From Salvelinus alpinus (lineage: Eukaryota; Chordata; Actinopteri; Salmoniformes; Salmonidae): DNA of 64,000 bases. Position 1 is the first letter of the stretch; each line of letters opens with the position of its first letter. Both the position numbers and the translations under genes were made by a program. Of this stretch, positions 1 to 11,391 are shown one piece after another. Below the pieces are notes generated by a model. The model was given only the letters and a program-made list of their open reading frames with translations, searched no databases and was not told the origin of the DNA. The DNA is taken from NCBI RefSeq assembly GCF_045679555.1, contig NC_092115.1:35720728-35784727 (forward strand), written 5' to 3'.

Positions 1-1325
1 TCACGGCTGGGTTTCCCTATGTAGTCCATATTAGTTTGCAAGCCCTGCCACATCCGACAACACTTTGCCTGTTTGATGGTTTGTCTGAGGGCATAGCAGG
101 ATTTCTTATAAGCGTCCGGATCCCGCTCCTTGAAAGTGGCAGCTCTAGCCTTTAGCTCGGTGCAGATGTTGCCTGCAATCCATGGCTTCTGGTTGGGATA
201 TGTATGTATGGTCACTGTGGGGACAACATTGTCGATGCACTTATTGATGAAGCCGGTGACTGAGGTGGTATACTCCTCAATGACATTGGATGAATCACGG
301 AACATATTCCAGTCTGTGCTAGCGAAACAGTCCTGTAGCATAGCATCCGCGTCATCTGACCACTTCCGTATTGAGCGAGTCACTGGTACTTCCTGCTGTA
401 GTTTTTGCTTGTTAGCAGGAATCAGGAGGATAGAATTATGGTCAGATTTGCCAAATGGAGGGCGAGGGAGAGCTTTATATGCGTCTCTGTGTGTGGAGTA
501 AATGTGGTCTATAGTTTTTTCCCTCTGGTTGCACATGTAACATGCCTGCATTAAAGTCCCCGGCCACTAGGAGTGCCGCTTCTAGATGAGCATTTTCTTG
601 TTTGCTTATGGTTTTATACAGCTCGTTGAGTGCGGTCTTAGTACCAGCATCGGTTTGTGGTGGTGAGTAGACAGCTACGAATAATATAGATGAAAACTCT
701 CTTGGTAAATAGTGTGGTCTACAGCTTATCATGAGGAACTCTACCTCAGGCGAACAATACCTTGAGACTTCTTTAATATTAGAGATTGCGCACCAGCTGT
801 TATTGAAAAATAAACGCCCCCGCCCCTCATCTTACCAGACGTAGCGGCTCTGTCCTGCCGATGCACGGAAAACCCAGCCAGCTCTATATTATTTTTGTCG
901 TCGTTCAGCATCGACTCGGTGAAACATAAGATATTACAGTTTTTAATATCCCTTTGGTAGGATAGTCTCGATCGCCGATCATCCAGTTTATTTTCCAGTG
1001 ATTGCACGTTGGCCAATAGAACGGATGGTAGAGGCGGTTTACCTACTTGCCGACAAATTCTCACAAGGCACCCTTACCTCCGCCCCCTGTATTTCCGTCT
1101 TTTCTTCATGCGAATGACAGGGATTTGGTTCTGGTCTCGGGAAAGCAGTATATCTTTTGCGTCGGACTCATTAAAGAAAAAGTCTTTGTCCAGTTCGAGG
1201 TGAGTAGTCACTGTTCTGATGTCCAGAAGCTCTTTTCGGTCATAAGAGACAGTAGCAGCAACATTATGTACAAACAATGCGAAAAAACTAACAAAATAGC
1301 ACAGTTAGTTAGAAGCCCGTAAAAG
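1..1325 (-). mobile_element. LINE fragment, 5' half (endonuclease region), minus strand
   Basis: On the minus strand two open stretches (1064-741 and 732-475) read as a LINE apurinic-type endonuclease: an LLANVQSLENK block, a CFTESML block and a VAGDFN block, which are the usual catalytic neighbourhoods of non-LTR retrotransposon endonucleases. Minus-strand translation of about 1-230 gives TYPNQKPWIAG and KARAATFKE, which closely resembles the LINE at 32395-33900 (TYPNQKPWMDD, KARTTAFKH). The two are therefore related families. The frame is broken several times, and the element runs off the left edge. It lies downstream of gpt2 exon 1 on the same strand, so it probably sits in gpt2 intron 1. 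The 5' boundary near 1325 is approximate. Confidence 0.75.
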
Positions 1326-2380
1326 GACAGCCATCCTCTAAGGCGACATTACCGGTAATAACCAACATTCCCTAACCCAGGTTGGCTCTTGGTTGGCTGG
1401 GGTGTTTGAGGATGACTCTGAACAAATAGTAAAAATCCATGAATCCAAATTGTATTTGGGTAAAGCCCCAGGACCATCTGGTAAAGGTCACCATAGTCAT
1501 TACTATGATAGTCCCTCCACACCCCGCCGTAGCCAAAAAGCGACCCTTTCACCTCTTTCTCACACACAGAGATACACGTTGCTCGTCTTCCTGGAAAGAG
1601 CCACTCGGAGGGTCCGCTTTACACACCTGACTGAACTCAGTAAACTATGCTCTCTGGGTTTCCATGACAACCCTTGAAATGAAGTGAGAGGGGACGGGGA
1701 TGGTGCAGGTAAGGGTTACACTGAGGGCAAGTACATAAAAACCAACTGGAAAATAACATTGACCTAAGAGGACTAAGTCTGACCAAAGTTTGTAACAGTG
1801 TGGACAATATCAATAGATGTAGATTGATCTTGAGAAAAACATCAAATATTGCTTTGTGTGCATGTGTACATTGTTGAAAATTGTACAGTATGATTGTAAA
1901 AATAAATGTCAGTAGGTTACATCAAAATGTCAACAACCTACCTCTTCACTCTTGAGTGGGCTGTTAAATCTAGAAACACCACTCTACTTACTAGCAGCTG
2001 TAACATGATGACCAGCGAGTACCAACAATTTCACATAACAAATATTGTAGGACTGGAGGGGGGCTGGCGACTCTAGGAGTGATGAGTTATTGCTTTTAAG
2101 AGAGTTAAAGGAGACAGTGGCATTGGTCTGGGGGAAAGTGAGGATTTGACCTCTGATAGATTTTATACTGTACGTCATTGTGAGCTCAGAAGTTTAAATA
2201 GAGCTGTTGTAAAAACAGACAGAACTGAAGTGAATCTCTCAGTTTGCTGTTTGACTTGTGGACTTTGATCTTGATCTTCCTCAGCTCCAATGAAAACTGA
2301 TACTGTATAACCGAGAACAAACAGTGACAAGGGAGAGCGACTCAAAGGGAGAGCGACTCAGAGGGAGAGGGCGAGGGAGA
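1326..2380. other. No gene seen (probable gpt2 intron 1)
   Basis: There are no convincing exons or classifiable repeats here. The short open frames have no recognisable family. Because gpt2 exon 1 lies to the right on the minus strand and no second exon is found to the left, this is most likely gpt2 intron sequence. Confidence 0.5.
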
Positions 2381-2388
2381 TAATGAAT

Positions 2389-2459
2389 GAGTGAGTGAGT
2401 GAGTGAGTGAGTGAGTGAGTGAGTGAGTGAGTGAGTGAGTGAGTGAGTGAGTGAGTGAG
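2389..2459. repeat. (GAGT)n microsatellite
   Basis: About 17 near-perfect copies of the tetranucleotide GAGT, followed by a degenerate GA-rich tail. The Ser-His-Leu-Thr repeat frame on the other strand (2544-2281) is a by-product of this tract. Confidence 0.97.
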
Positions 2460-3362
2460 AGTGAAAGAAAGAGAGATTGGGGAGAGCGTAATCTTCAACA
2501 ACATAACAAATAAGGTCTTGCCTCATCATTGTTGAACAAATCACTAGACAGGTGTCATAAGCAAATCAGCGCTGTGGTGTTTTAACAGTAATTTGATTTC
2601 CGAAGAGGGGTCAATCTGCTGGTGGGTGACACACTGGGTGTGTGAGCAAATGCACTCAAAAAGTGTATATTTTGGTGAGCATTTAGGCTAGAGGGCAACG
2701 GGCAGAGCAAGCAAAGGGCATGACAAATGCTTCTCAAGTCATTGGGAACCAGCTATTTATGACATTTTAGGGGGGGTTCAAATACTTCTATCAATTTTAA
2801 CACAGAAATGGATTAGCCTAACCCGCCACAGTTCTTAATCTTAGCCTATCTATTTATTTTATAATCACCCAAGTTTGGTAGCAGACAGCAAACATGTTTG
2901 AAACAGGGATAGACTGTTTTTTACATGCATATCTGATTGGATATAGCATTTGATTACTGAATTGTCAGCCTCAATTTACTTCAGAGTTGCTTTTTTCTTT
3001 CTGGGAGTTAATCGGGAACATTTCTGGGAAATCTTTAGCTGGGGACAAGCCACCAAAATCGTCTGGTCACCCTATATCACACAAGCCTATAGGCCTTGGC
3101 TGCATGTCACTGCTGCAGTTGCAGATCCAGAAAAACGGAGCCATTGAGGCCACCGGAAACTTGTTCAAAAGTCAGACTGTTGCAATTAGTCTAGGTGAGA
3201 CAGACAGCGCATGGGAATGTCAGTGAGAGATTGCATTCGCACTTTGCAAACTGCTGTATATTTCAGATTGAGAGAAACAAATGATTTGCACAATTTAAAA
3301 ACAAATGGGGAAAAAAGAGAAAATAATGATTTAAGAAAGTTACATTTTATTATTAAGCATAC
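2460..3362. other. gpt2 intron 1, no other feature seen
   Basis: Non-repetitive AT-rich sequence directly downstream of the gpt2 exon 1 donor site. Nothing recognisable as an exon or repeat. Confidence 0.45.
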
Positions 3363-3722
3363 CTCTCTCAGCTCCTTCTCGATCTGCACCGCGCGCTGCA
3401 CAATGGGTCCGCGCACGGCATACTCCACATTCTTCACCTTGGGGTTCATGGTGTCGATGGTCAAAATCTTGTTCTGGGAGAACACTGCATTCTCGGTCAT
3501 TTTCTCTTGGACAAGTCCACGCGGAGGTTCACTGACTCCTGAAAGTGCTCTACTCTGGGAAGAGAAAGGTGACAGCGGAGAGGGGATCATCACTGAGCGG
3601 ACACCAGAGGTGAGGTGCCCGGCGGGGTATTGTGCCCCATTGCCGAAAAAACGGTAATTTCCTCTGGTTATAACGCGCAAACTTTTGGATGACAACATTT
3701 GCCCTATGCGCGAAGCAGACAT
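3363..3722 (-). CDS. gpt2: Alanine aminotransferase 2, first coding exon (partial gene)
   Basis: This is the first coding exon of a pyridoxal-phosphate enzyme that interconverts alanine plus 2-oxoglutarate with pyruvate plus glutamate. The exon holds 120 codons, begins ATG at 3722 and ends in phase 0 at a consensus donor (GTATGC, 3362-3357). Residues 76-120 carry the family's N-terminal block: [11 protein letters not shown], then [15 protein letters not shown] and [10 protein letters not shown], followed by IEKELRE. Residues 1-75 are rich in Ser, Arg and hydrophobics with few acidic residues, as expected of a mitochondrial presequence, which points to the mitochondrial gpt2 type rather than cytosolic gpt. 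The PLP-binding Lys and the rest of the aminotransferase fold are in exons beyond the left edge. gpt versus gpt2 naming rests on the leader and on recalled fish gpt2 sequences. Confidence 0.88.
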
Positions 3723-4405
3723 GTCACAATATTATATCTCGTTACGTTAGTTGTGAAGCGCTGCGACCACCCTCACGCCCAATGAATGCACACAGACAGA
3801 CAACTGTGTGTTGTCCAACTGGCAAACTTTTAAATATTTTTTTTAAGCCGGCCAGACCTTTGTACCTTACAATTTCCACAACCCTGTTATTCACAGACTG
3901 GGGCACTCTTTTCAACCTGAAATGTATGTCTGCTGCACAGTACATATATTCTAACATTACTCCCCCATGTGAGTTATATCCAACCTTCATCCCCTCATTT
4001 CCCCATTACGCACCGATAAATTGTCCGTCAGGATAAGATCTCCGGTTTCCGAAAGGACAGAAACAAGCGACACGCCTATACGAGGAGATCTGGGGCAGCT
4101 TCAAACTTTCACCCTTTCCGTGCAACTCCTTCTCTTTCGATGGTCAACACACACCCGGCGGCGCGCTCTAACCTATTGGGAGGAGACCACGGACCTGGTT
4201 ATTCTGTAGAAATTGAGCGCAACTCCTCCTATTTGGACACGAGCCCAGTTCTCTCACTGTTGGAGCAGCATACAGTATTTGCACGAAATGTGCACGGCGC
4301 TCGACTAGATACGTTTTAAGGGCGCTCCACTCTAGGCTAGTTCAGTTTTTAGTGTGAATGGCTGAGGTTGATGTCGCTTCATCACTCCCCTTTATACCAT
4401 ATTTT
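3723..4405 (-). promoter_or_regulatory. gpt2 5' flank (probable promoter/5'-UTR region)
   Basis: The sequence immediately upstream of the gpt2 start is locally richer in CG dinucleotides (around 4050-4330) than the flanking repeats, as is common at vertebrate promoters. No clear TATA box or mapped start can be given. This is inferred from position only. Confidence 0.35.
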
Positions 4406-4980
4406 CAGTGGTGTAAAGTACTTAAGTAAAAATACTTTAATGGACTAATATAGTCGTTTTTGGGGGTATCTGTACTTTACTTTACTATTTATATTTTTGA
4501 CAACTTTTACTTCACTACATTCGTAAAGAAAATATTGTACTTTTACTCCATACATTTTCTCTGACAACCCAAAGTACTCCTTATATTTTGAATGCTTCGT
4601 AGACCAGTAAAACTATGAAATTCGCACACTTATCAAGAGAACAAGTGGTCATCCCTACTTCACTAAACACAAAGGCATCTTTTGTAAATACTTTCTGAGT
4701 GTTGGAGTGTGCCCCTGGCTATCCATACATTTTAAAAACAAGAACATGGTGCCATCTGCTTTACTGAATATAAGGAATTTTAAATGATTTATACTTTTAC
4801 TTTTGATACATAAGTATATTTTAGCAACTAAATGTACTTTTGATACTTAAGTATATACTTTTAGACTTTTCCTCAAGTATTATTTTACTAGGTGACTTTC
4901 ACTTTAACTTGAGTAACTTTTTTATTAAGGTATCTATACTTTTACTCAAGTATGACAATTGGGTACCCTTTCCACCACTG
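4406..4980 (+). mobile_element. hAT-type MITE, copy 1
   Basis: A 575-bp non-coding element bounded by CAGTGGTGTAAAG at the left and CCACCACTG at the right. It is flanked by an 8-bp target duplication (4398-4405 catatttt, 4981-4988 catattta; 7 of 8 match). The CAGTG terminus and the 8-bp duplication are hAT hallmarks. The inside is AT-rich with repeated 'acttaagta/actcaagta' words. There is no transposase. Confidence 0.85.
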
Positions 4981-4988
4981 CATATTTA

Positions 4989-5202
4989 AAGCTTATATGA
5001 TAGATCTTTAACATAACAAATACTACATTCAAAGGATATATCCATTCCTAAATTAAATGTTCAATGCAGCCATTTTTATCTCAATATCAAATTATTTCTG
5101 GGTAACAATTAAGTACCCTACTGTGACTGTTTTCAATTAAAATGGTCAAAATGAAACAAAAATTGCTTCTTAGCAAAGAGCAATTTCTCAAGCTACATTT
5201 TT
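4989..5202. other. Spacer between two hAT MITEs
   Basis: About 210 bp of AT-rich unique-looking sequence with no recognisable feature. Confidence 0.5.
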
Positions 5203-5210
5203 GCTATGAC

Positions 5211-5801
5211 CAGTAGTGGAAAAATTACCCAATTGGCATACTTGAGTAAAAGTATAGATACCTTAATAGAATGTTGCTCAAGTAAAATTAAAAGTCACCC
5301 AGTTAAATATTACTTGAGTAAAAGTCTAAAGGTATTTGGTCCCAAATATACTTAAGTATCGAAAGTACATGTAATTGCTCAAATATACTTAAGTATCAAA
5401 AGTAAAAATGATTTTGATTAAGCAAAGCAGGTGGCACCATTTTCTTGTTTTAAAAATGTATGGATAGCCAGGGGAACACTCCAACACTCAGACATCATTT
5501 ACAAATGATGCATGTGTGTTTAGTGAGTCCGCCAGATCAGAGGAAGTATGGAAGACCAGGGATGTTCTCTTGATAAGTGTGTGAATTGGATAATTTTCCT
5601 GTCCTGTTAAGTATTCAAAAGGTGCCAAGTACTTTTGGGTGTCAGGGAAAATGTATGGAGTAGAAAGTACATTATTTTCCATAGGAATGTAGTGAAGTAA
5701 AAGTAGTCAAAAACATAAATAGTAAAGTAAAGTACAGATACCCCCAAAAATTACTGAAGTAGTACTTTGAAGTATTTTTACTTAAGTAATTTACACCACT
5801 G
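5211..5801 (-). mobile_element. hAT-type MITE, copy 2, opposite orientation
   Basis: Same family as the copy at 4406-4980 but inverted. It begins CAGTAGTGGAAAA and ends TTACACCACTG. The flanks form an 8-bp target duplication (5203-5210 gctatgac, 5802-5809 gctaggac; 7 of 8 match). The two inverted copies are separated by about 230 bp, so they could fold into a long hairpin. Confidence 0.85.
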
Positions 5802-6005
5802 GCTAGGACTGTCTAGGAGTGGTTTGATTGGGGAGGGAAAAACTGAAAAAAAGCTGTTGGTAGAGAGGTTTGGAACTCTTTCTTATTGGTCTATTAACTC
5901 ATTTATACAACAGGCGGGTCTAATCCTGGATGCTGATTGGTTAAAACTGCATTCCAGCTGGTGTCTATTCCACAAGTTTACCACCGGCTAAAGCTACGAA
6001 GTTCA

Positions 6006-6214
6006 AATGCCTATTTACACTGGCAAGAAAAACTATTTAAGTGCTTTTGAACAGGATATAGTAGTACTGTAAGTGCAAGGCAAACCGGTTTTAGTGTGAC
6101 AAGAATTGCAACGTTGCTGGGTTTTTCACGCTCAACAGTTTCCTGTGTGTATCAAGAATGGTCCACCACCCAACGGACATCCAGCCAACTTGACACAACT
6201 GTGAGAAGCCTTGT
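6006..6214 (+). mobile_element. Non-autonomous Tc1-like element, left part (interrupted)
   Basis: This matches the inside of the complete element at 46719-47257 (shared: gggtttttca/cgctcaacag and the ggtccaccacccaa block). The left terminus is missing. The match stops at about 6214, where a LINE 3' end begins, and resumes at about 6630. Confidence 0.75.
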
Positions 6215-6629
6215 CCTGAAAAACAGCTTCTATCTCAAGGCCATCAGACTGTTAAACAGCCATCACTAACACAGAGAGGCTGCTGCCCACATACAGACTT
6301 GAAATCATTGGCTACTTTAATAAATGGATCACTAGTCACTTTAATAATGCCACTTTAATAATGTTTACATATCTTGCATTACTCATCTCATATGTATATA
6401 CTGTATTTTATACCATCTATTGCATCTTGCCTATGCGGCTCTGTCATTGCTCATCCATATATTTCTATGTATATATTCTTATTCCATTCCTTTACTTAGA
6501 TTTGTGTGTATTAGGTAGTTGTTGTGGAATTGTTAGATTGCAGGTTAGATATTGCTGAACTGTCAGAACTAGAAGCACAAGCATTTCGCTACAATCGCAA
6601 TAACATCTGCTAACCATGTGTATGTGACC
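6215..6629 (+). mobile_element. LINE 3' end inserted in the Tc1-like element
   Basis: A 5'-truncated insertion that starts at 'cagcttctatctcaaggcc' and ends at 'catgtgtatgtgacc'. The same 3' end closes the LINE at 32395-35300. Severe 5' truncation is typical of LINE insertion by target-primed reverse transcription. No coding capacity remains beyond the last few codons of ORF2. Confidence 0.8.
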
Positions 6630-6742
6630 AACATGGGCCAGCATCTCTGTGGAACACTTGACACCTTGTAGAGTCTATGCCCCGACAAATTGAGTCTGTT
6701 CTGAGGGCAAAAGGTCTTCCTAATGTTTTGTACATTCACTCA
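6630..6742 (+). mobile_element. Non-autonomous Tc1-like element, right part
   Basis: Resumes the element of 6006-6214, ending in 'cctaatgttttgtacattcactcag', the family's right terminus (compare 47226-47257). Confidence 0.75.
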
Positions 6743-7058
6743 GAGTATTTGTTACAAGGACCGTATGAGATTAATTGGCTCCACGCTGTTATAAATGGCG
6801 ATTTATTAAAAAAAATGTAAAAAAACATTTTCCTGCATTGCAGTCGGTCTTTCCCTCAATGGCTTGATCTCTGTCCTCAACGGGTGTTATATAACTATGG
6901 ATAACATATGATCATTAACTAATGTTATGATAGAGTTGTTATTACCTGCTACCATCTGCATACAATCTGTTAATGGTTTGCTTTGTCCTATTGCTCATCA
7001 CCCTGCCCGCTATAGTGATAAAGTCCAACTTGCTCTGCCACAACAAAATCTTTATCGA
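6743..7058. other. No gene seen
   Basis: AT-rich spacer between two transposons. Nothing recognised. Confidence 0.5.
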
Positions 7059-8445
7059 CAGTGCCTTCAGAAAGTATTCATAACCCTTGACTTTTCCCAC
7101 ATATTGTTGTTACAGCCTGAATTTAAAATGGATTCAATTGAAATGTTTTTGTTTTTTACACTATCCTACACACAATACACCATAATATCAAAGTAGAATG
7201 ATGTTTTTGAAATGTTTACAAATTAATTCAACATTTTTAATCTGAAATGTCTTGAGTCAATAAGTATTCAACCCCTTTGTTATGGTAAGCTTGAATAAGT
7301 TCAGGAGTAAAAATGTGCTTAACATGTCACATAATAATTTGCATGGACTCACTGTGTGCAATAATAATGTTTAACATGATTTTTGAATGACTACTCAGTT
7401 GTGCAGTGAATTTCAAACACAGATTCAACCACAAAGACCTGGGAGGTTTTCCAATGCCTCGCAAAGAAGGTACAAAAAAAAGCAGCCATTGAGTACTTTG
7501 AGCATGGTAAAGTAATGAATTACACTTTGGATGGTGTTCAATACACCCAGTCACTACAAAGATACAGGTGTTCTTCCTAACCCAGTTGCCGAAACCGCTC
7601 AGCGATTTCACCATGAGACCAATGGTAACTTTAAAATAGTTACAGAGTTTAATGGCTGTGATAGGAGAAAACTGAGGATGGATCAACATTGTAGTTATTC
7701 CACAATACTAACAAAATTGACAATGAAAAGAAGGAAGTCAAAAAGCAATTACCTTTTTGTCCTGAAGAGAAAGTATTATGCTTGGGGAAAATCCAATACA
7801 ACAAATTACTGAGTACCACTCTCCATATTTTCAAGCATGGTGTGGCTGCATTATGTCATGGGTATGCTTGTAATCGTTAAGGACTGGGGAGTTTTTCAGG
7901 ATAAAAAATAAACGGAATGGAGCTAAGCACAGACAAAATCCTTTCCACCAGACACTGGGAGATGAATTTACATTTCAGCAGGACAATAACCTAAAACACA
8001 AGGCCAAATCTACACTGGAGTTTCTTACCAAGAAGACAGTGAAGGTCCCTGAGTGGCCGAGTTACAGTTTTAACTTCAATCTGCTTGAAATCAATGAGAA
8101 GACCTGAAAATGGTTGTTGAAAAAAATGATGGGCAAATGTTGCACAATCCAGGTGTGGAAAGCTCTTAGAGACTTACCCATAAAGACTCACAGCTGTAAT
8201 CACTGCCAAAGGTGCTTCTACCATGTATTGACTCAGGGGGTTGAATACATATCATATCAAGATATATTCTTTTTCATTATGTTTTTTTTAAACAAATGTT
8301 ATAATTTTTCTTCCACTTTGACATTACAGAGTATTTTTGTGTAGATTGTTGACAAACAATGGCAATTAAATCCATTTGAATCCCACCTTTTCAACAACAA
8401 AATGGGAAAAAAGTCAAAGGGTGTAAATACTTTCTGAAGGCACTG
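7059..8445 (+). mobile_element. Decayed Tc1-like transposon (family A, copy 1)
   Basis: Terminal inverted repeats start CAGTGCCTTCAGAAAGTATTC at the left and read as its complement at the right (GAAGGCACTG, ending 8445, followed by TA). Inside is a plus-strand transposase relic. Recognisable remnants include the QQDNNLKHKAK stretch around the second catalytic Asp and the VPEWPSYSFN stretch near 8050, with many stops and frameshifts. A second copy of the family lies at 52121-53599. Confidence 0.88.
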
Positions 8446-8769
8446 TATGTACCATCTTACATTCCTCCCAATCAAGGTCCTACCACCTCTACATAACTCT
8501 GATCAGGTAAATAAAATCACTTACCTAAAGTCTTCACATTTCTACTGGGGCCTTTATGTACTCCACTTCAAATTGTACTCAACTGTCTGCACACACGTTA
8601 TGGTCATACGGTGTGTGTGTAACCATAACTACAGGGTCATGTCAGAGAGAGGGAGGCGAAGGGAGAGCCCTAACTCTGCCCAAAATCTGTCCACGTTAAG
8701 CAGAACCTTTGTTTTTGTATGGGAGTGTCGAATTCTGTCAAGGTTAACATGAATTACTATTTTGATATG
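8446..8769. other. No gene seen
   Basis: Unique-looking spacer. No exon-like frame or repeat recognised. Confidence 0.45.
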
Positions 8770-9108
8770 TGAGGCTTATTTGATTTCATAGAAGTTTCGT
8801 AATACTTAGGTTGTTACGAGTGTACTGATAAGTGTGATGCACCTGACATGCTGTCAACTTTGAGAAGAAACACTTGATATTGAAGTTGTACCTGTTGAAT
8901 TTCGAGATGTTCAATACATATTCATGAGGCTGGCATAGCATCTCACTCCATTGAATACAGGCGGTTGATGTCAACACCACTCTTTGAGCATTTAAAAATG
9001 ACTCAAATAATGAGATGTATACACCAATCCAAAGAGAGGAATAAGCGGGAGACACTCAGCCGTTCCTCTCTGTGGACGACAGATCTCCTTGTTAGGGCAA
9101 AGACATAA
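8770..9108 (-). repeat. Inverted-repeat arm 1 (about 340 bp)
   Basis: The reverse complement of this arm aligns along its length with 11392-11729. Shared words include 'acgagtgtactgata', 'gttgatgtcaac/gttgacgtcaac' and 'ttgttagggc'. Identity is moderate, with small indels. Family unknown; it looks like two dispersed repeats in opposite orientation or arms of a larger foldback. Confidence 0.8.
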
Positions 9109-9345
9109 GCACAACGTCCTTATATCCATATCTCTGGTCATATGCACCAATTAAAGCTTCCGAGATATTGGGATCATTTGAGCTGTAAGGCTGATGCAAC
9201 CGACTGCAGATGAATGTCAAGGAGTGAAGTCTGGGGAGGTATATCTGCAACTGCCGAAAGTCAGACACTAGTGTGGTTTTCCAACAGCAAGGCTCAGTGC
9301 ATCTTGGCAGTGTTGCCATTGTTTATAATGTCTAAACTCCGTGAA

Positions 9346-9555
9346 GAAGTTATTTGGGCTGCAATTTCTGAGGCTGGTAACTCTAATGAACTTATCCTCT
9401 GCAGCAGAGGTAACTCTGGGTGTTCCTTGCCTGTGGCAGTCCTCATGAGAGCCAGTTTCATCATGGCGCTTGATGGTTTTTGCGACTGCATTTGAAGAAA
9501 CTTCAAGTTCTTGAAATTGTCCAGATTGACTGACCTTCATGTCTTCAAGTAATGA
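9346..9555 (-). mobile_element. Tc1-like transposon fragment (family B, transposase N-terminus)
   Basis: The minus strand encodes SNAVAKTIKRHDETGSHEDC and then SAAEDKFIR, matching the helix-turn-helix N-terminal part of the Tc1 transposase copy at 12200-12430. Similarity ends near 9346. Both termini are absent. Confidence 0.8.
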
Positions 9556-9582
9556 TGGACTGTTGTTTCTTTTTGCAATTAT

Positions 9583-9851
9583 TTATAGTTTTACTTTTGA
9601 TACTTAAGTGACTTCAAAACCAAATAGTTTTAGACTTTTACTCAAATAGTATTTTACTGGGTGACTTTTGCTTTTACTTGAGTCATTTTCTATTAATGTT
9701 TTGATACTTAAGTGTCTTCAAAACCAAATAGTTTTAGACTTTTACTCAAATAGAATTTTACTGGGTGACTTTTGCTTTTACTTGAGTCATTTTCTATTAA
9801 GGTATCTTTACTTTTACTCAAGTATGACAGTTGGGCACTTTTCCGACCACT
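9583..9851 (+). mobile_element. hAT-type MITE fragment with internal duplication
   Basis: The right half of the MITE family seen at 4406-4980, ending at 'ccgaccactg'. A stretch of about 112 bp occurs twice in tandem (starting at 9599 and 9711), differing at a few positions. The left half is absent. Confidence 0.75.
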
Positions 9852-10897
9852 GGCGCTGAGCGACTAGTATGGGAGGACTGTAGCTCCGACGTCACATAAA
9901 ATGTTTTTTCTGCTGCTCAACTCCAACGTAAATCGTGGAGTTGAGTTTAATCGGTTACTAGCTACTATACATAGCTAGCTAGCTAAGCAAACAAGCAAAA
10001 TATTAGCAATTTATTTTACTGTTTGCAGGTCAGCTAGAGCTAGCAGCAAGCTAGTGGTAACCTTTTCACTATAGACAGAACAATATCAAATATTGTTTAG
10101 AAACTCTGTGACGATATGCTCGAATTAAACTTGGTAATGTTAGCAAGCTGGCTATTCTACCAAGAGAAGTAGCAATGTGAATGTGTGGCCGGCGAATAGC
10201 TAGCTAGCTAGCTAACGAAAGGGAATCAAGTTGACTCTCACATTTCCACAGCAACTGGCCATCCTCACACAATACGAGCCCTACACCACTTCGGGCAGTG
10301 TCCTATCCAGATGGCCTTACACTGCAGACAGGGCAAGACCATTTGCCACAAGCACATGAGTCTCAGCTTCCCCATTCCACCATGCCAAACACCAGTGCCG
10401 AAGCCGGATAAAAGACAGTGTGGCTCAACATAAGACCATGTAGAACCACCATAAAATAAATATGGATATTTTCTATCAATCTTCAAAACTTGGCTGCCTC
10501 TATGGATTCACAGAACATATTTATATAAGCTGTACAGGGCTATGTAGCATCAAACATATGTTAGACATTCAGATTTCCAAAGAATGTTTATTTGTCAAAT
10601 TCTAAAATACAAGGGAGTGTGCACTATTTAATGCCAACTCAAAAAGAGACCTGGGTATTCAACAAGAATGTTACACGGTAAAAGTAACATAGAAAACCAA
10701 ATACAGTATGAACAGTTTTTACCTTGTCAGTTCAGGGTGTCTGAGTGTGTCTCAGGTGTAGTAGTGCAGAGAACTGTAGCCAAGGATTGTTACACCAGAT
10801 AATGTGATTTGTGATTTAACCAAACATGTTTGGTATCCGTTACTGGGAATTATAGAATAGGTAATTAGAGAATTTTTGACCAACCTTAGCTTGACGA
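9852..10897. other. No gene supported; CTAG-rich tract
   Basis: Contains several gctagctagc runs (around 9970 and 10198) and a short GC-richer island at 10250-10440 that does not resemble the surrounding AT-rich sequence. I could not assign a protein to it on either strand (see findings). Confidence 0.4.
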
Positions 10898-11106
10898 TAG
10901 TTGTACAACTGATTGCATTCAACTGAAATGTGTCTTCCGCATTTAACCCAACCCCTCTGAATCAGAGAAGTGCGGGGGGCTGCCTTAATCAACATCCACG
11001 TCTTCGGCGCCCGGTGCCTTGCTCAGGGGCAGAACGACAGATTTTTACCTTGTCAGCTCAGGGATTCGATCCAGCAACCTTTTGGTCACTAGGCTACCTG
11101 CCGCCA
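10898..11106 (-). mobile_element. tRNA-derived SINE (type 1), minus strand
   Basis: Read on the minus strand, it begins GGCGGCAGGTAGCCTAGTG (A-box region), followed by a B-box-like GGATCGAATCCC, then a conserved body ending in 'tttcagttgaatgc'. This is the layout of a tRNA-derived SINE. Part of the tRNA-like head is deleted between the A and B boxes in this copy. The salmonid family name is not assigned. Confidence 0.75.
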
Positions 11107-11391
11107 CCATGCCATCTTCGTCCTCGATTCGTGGAAACAGGAGTCTCATAAAATGTCCGTGTCTAGTTGCAGGGGTTCTGTTTGAATTTAGAAAATGCTC
11201 AGTTATTAAAAGAAATAAAACATTTTGCTTCATGTGTACGCCGCCATCTTGTCTATTTCAAGTAGTCTCTTATTGATCGAGACAGGTGAGTGTGAACCCC
11301 AAATGATGACAGACACCGGTCTCGATTCATTGACCATCTATATCCAAGTTTCATCTGGTTTATACCAATGATTATGGACATATTGACAAGA

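Noticed and set aside
2281-2544. Ser-Leu-Thr-His repeat ORF on the minus strand
   Set aside because: Translation of the GAGT microsatellite.
10898-11106. tRNA gene
   Set aside because: A and B boxes are present but belong to a SINE head. Deletions and the SINE body exclude a functional tRNA. The same applies at 13568-14020, 30468-30893 and 52485-52609.
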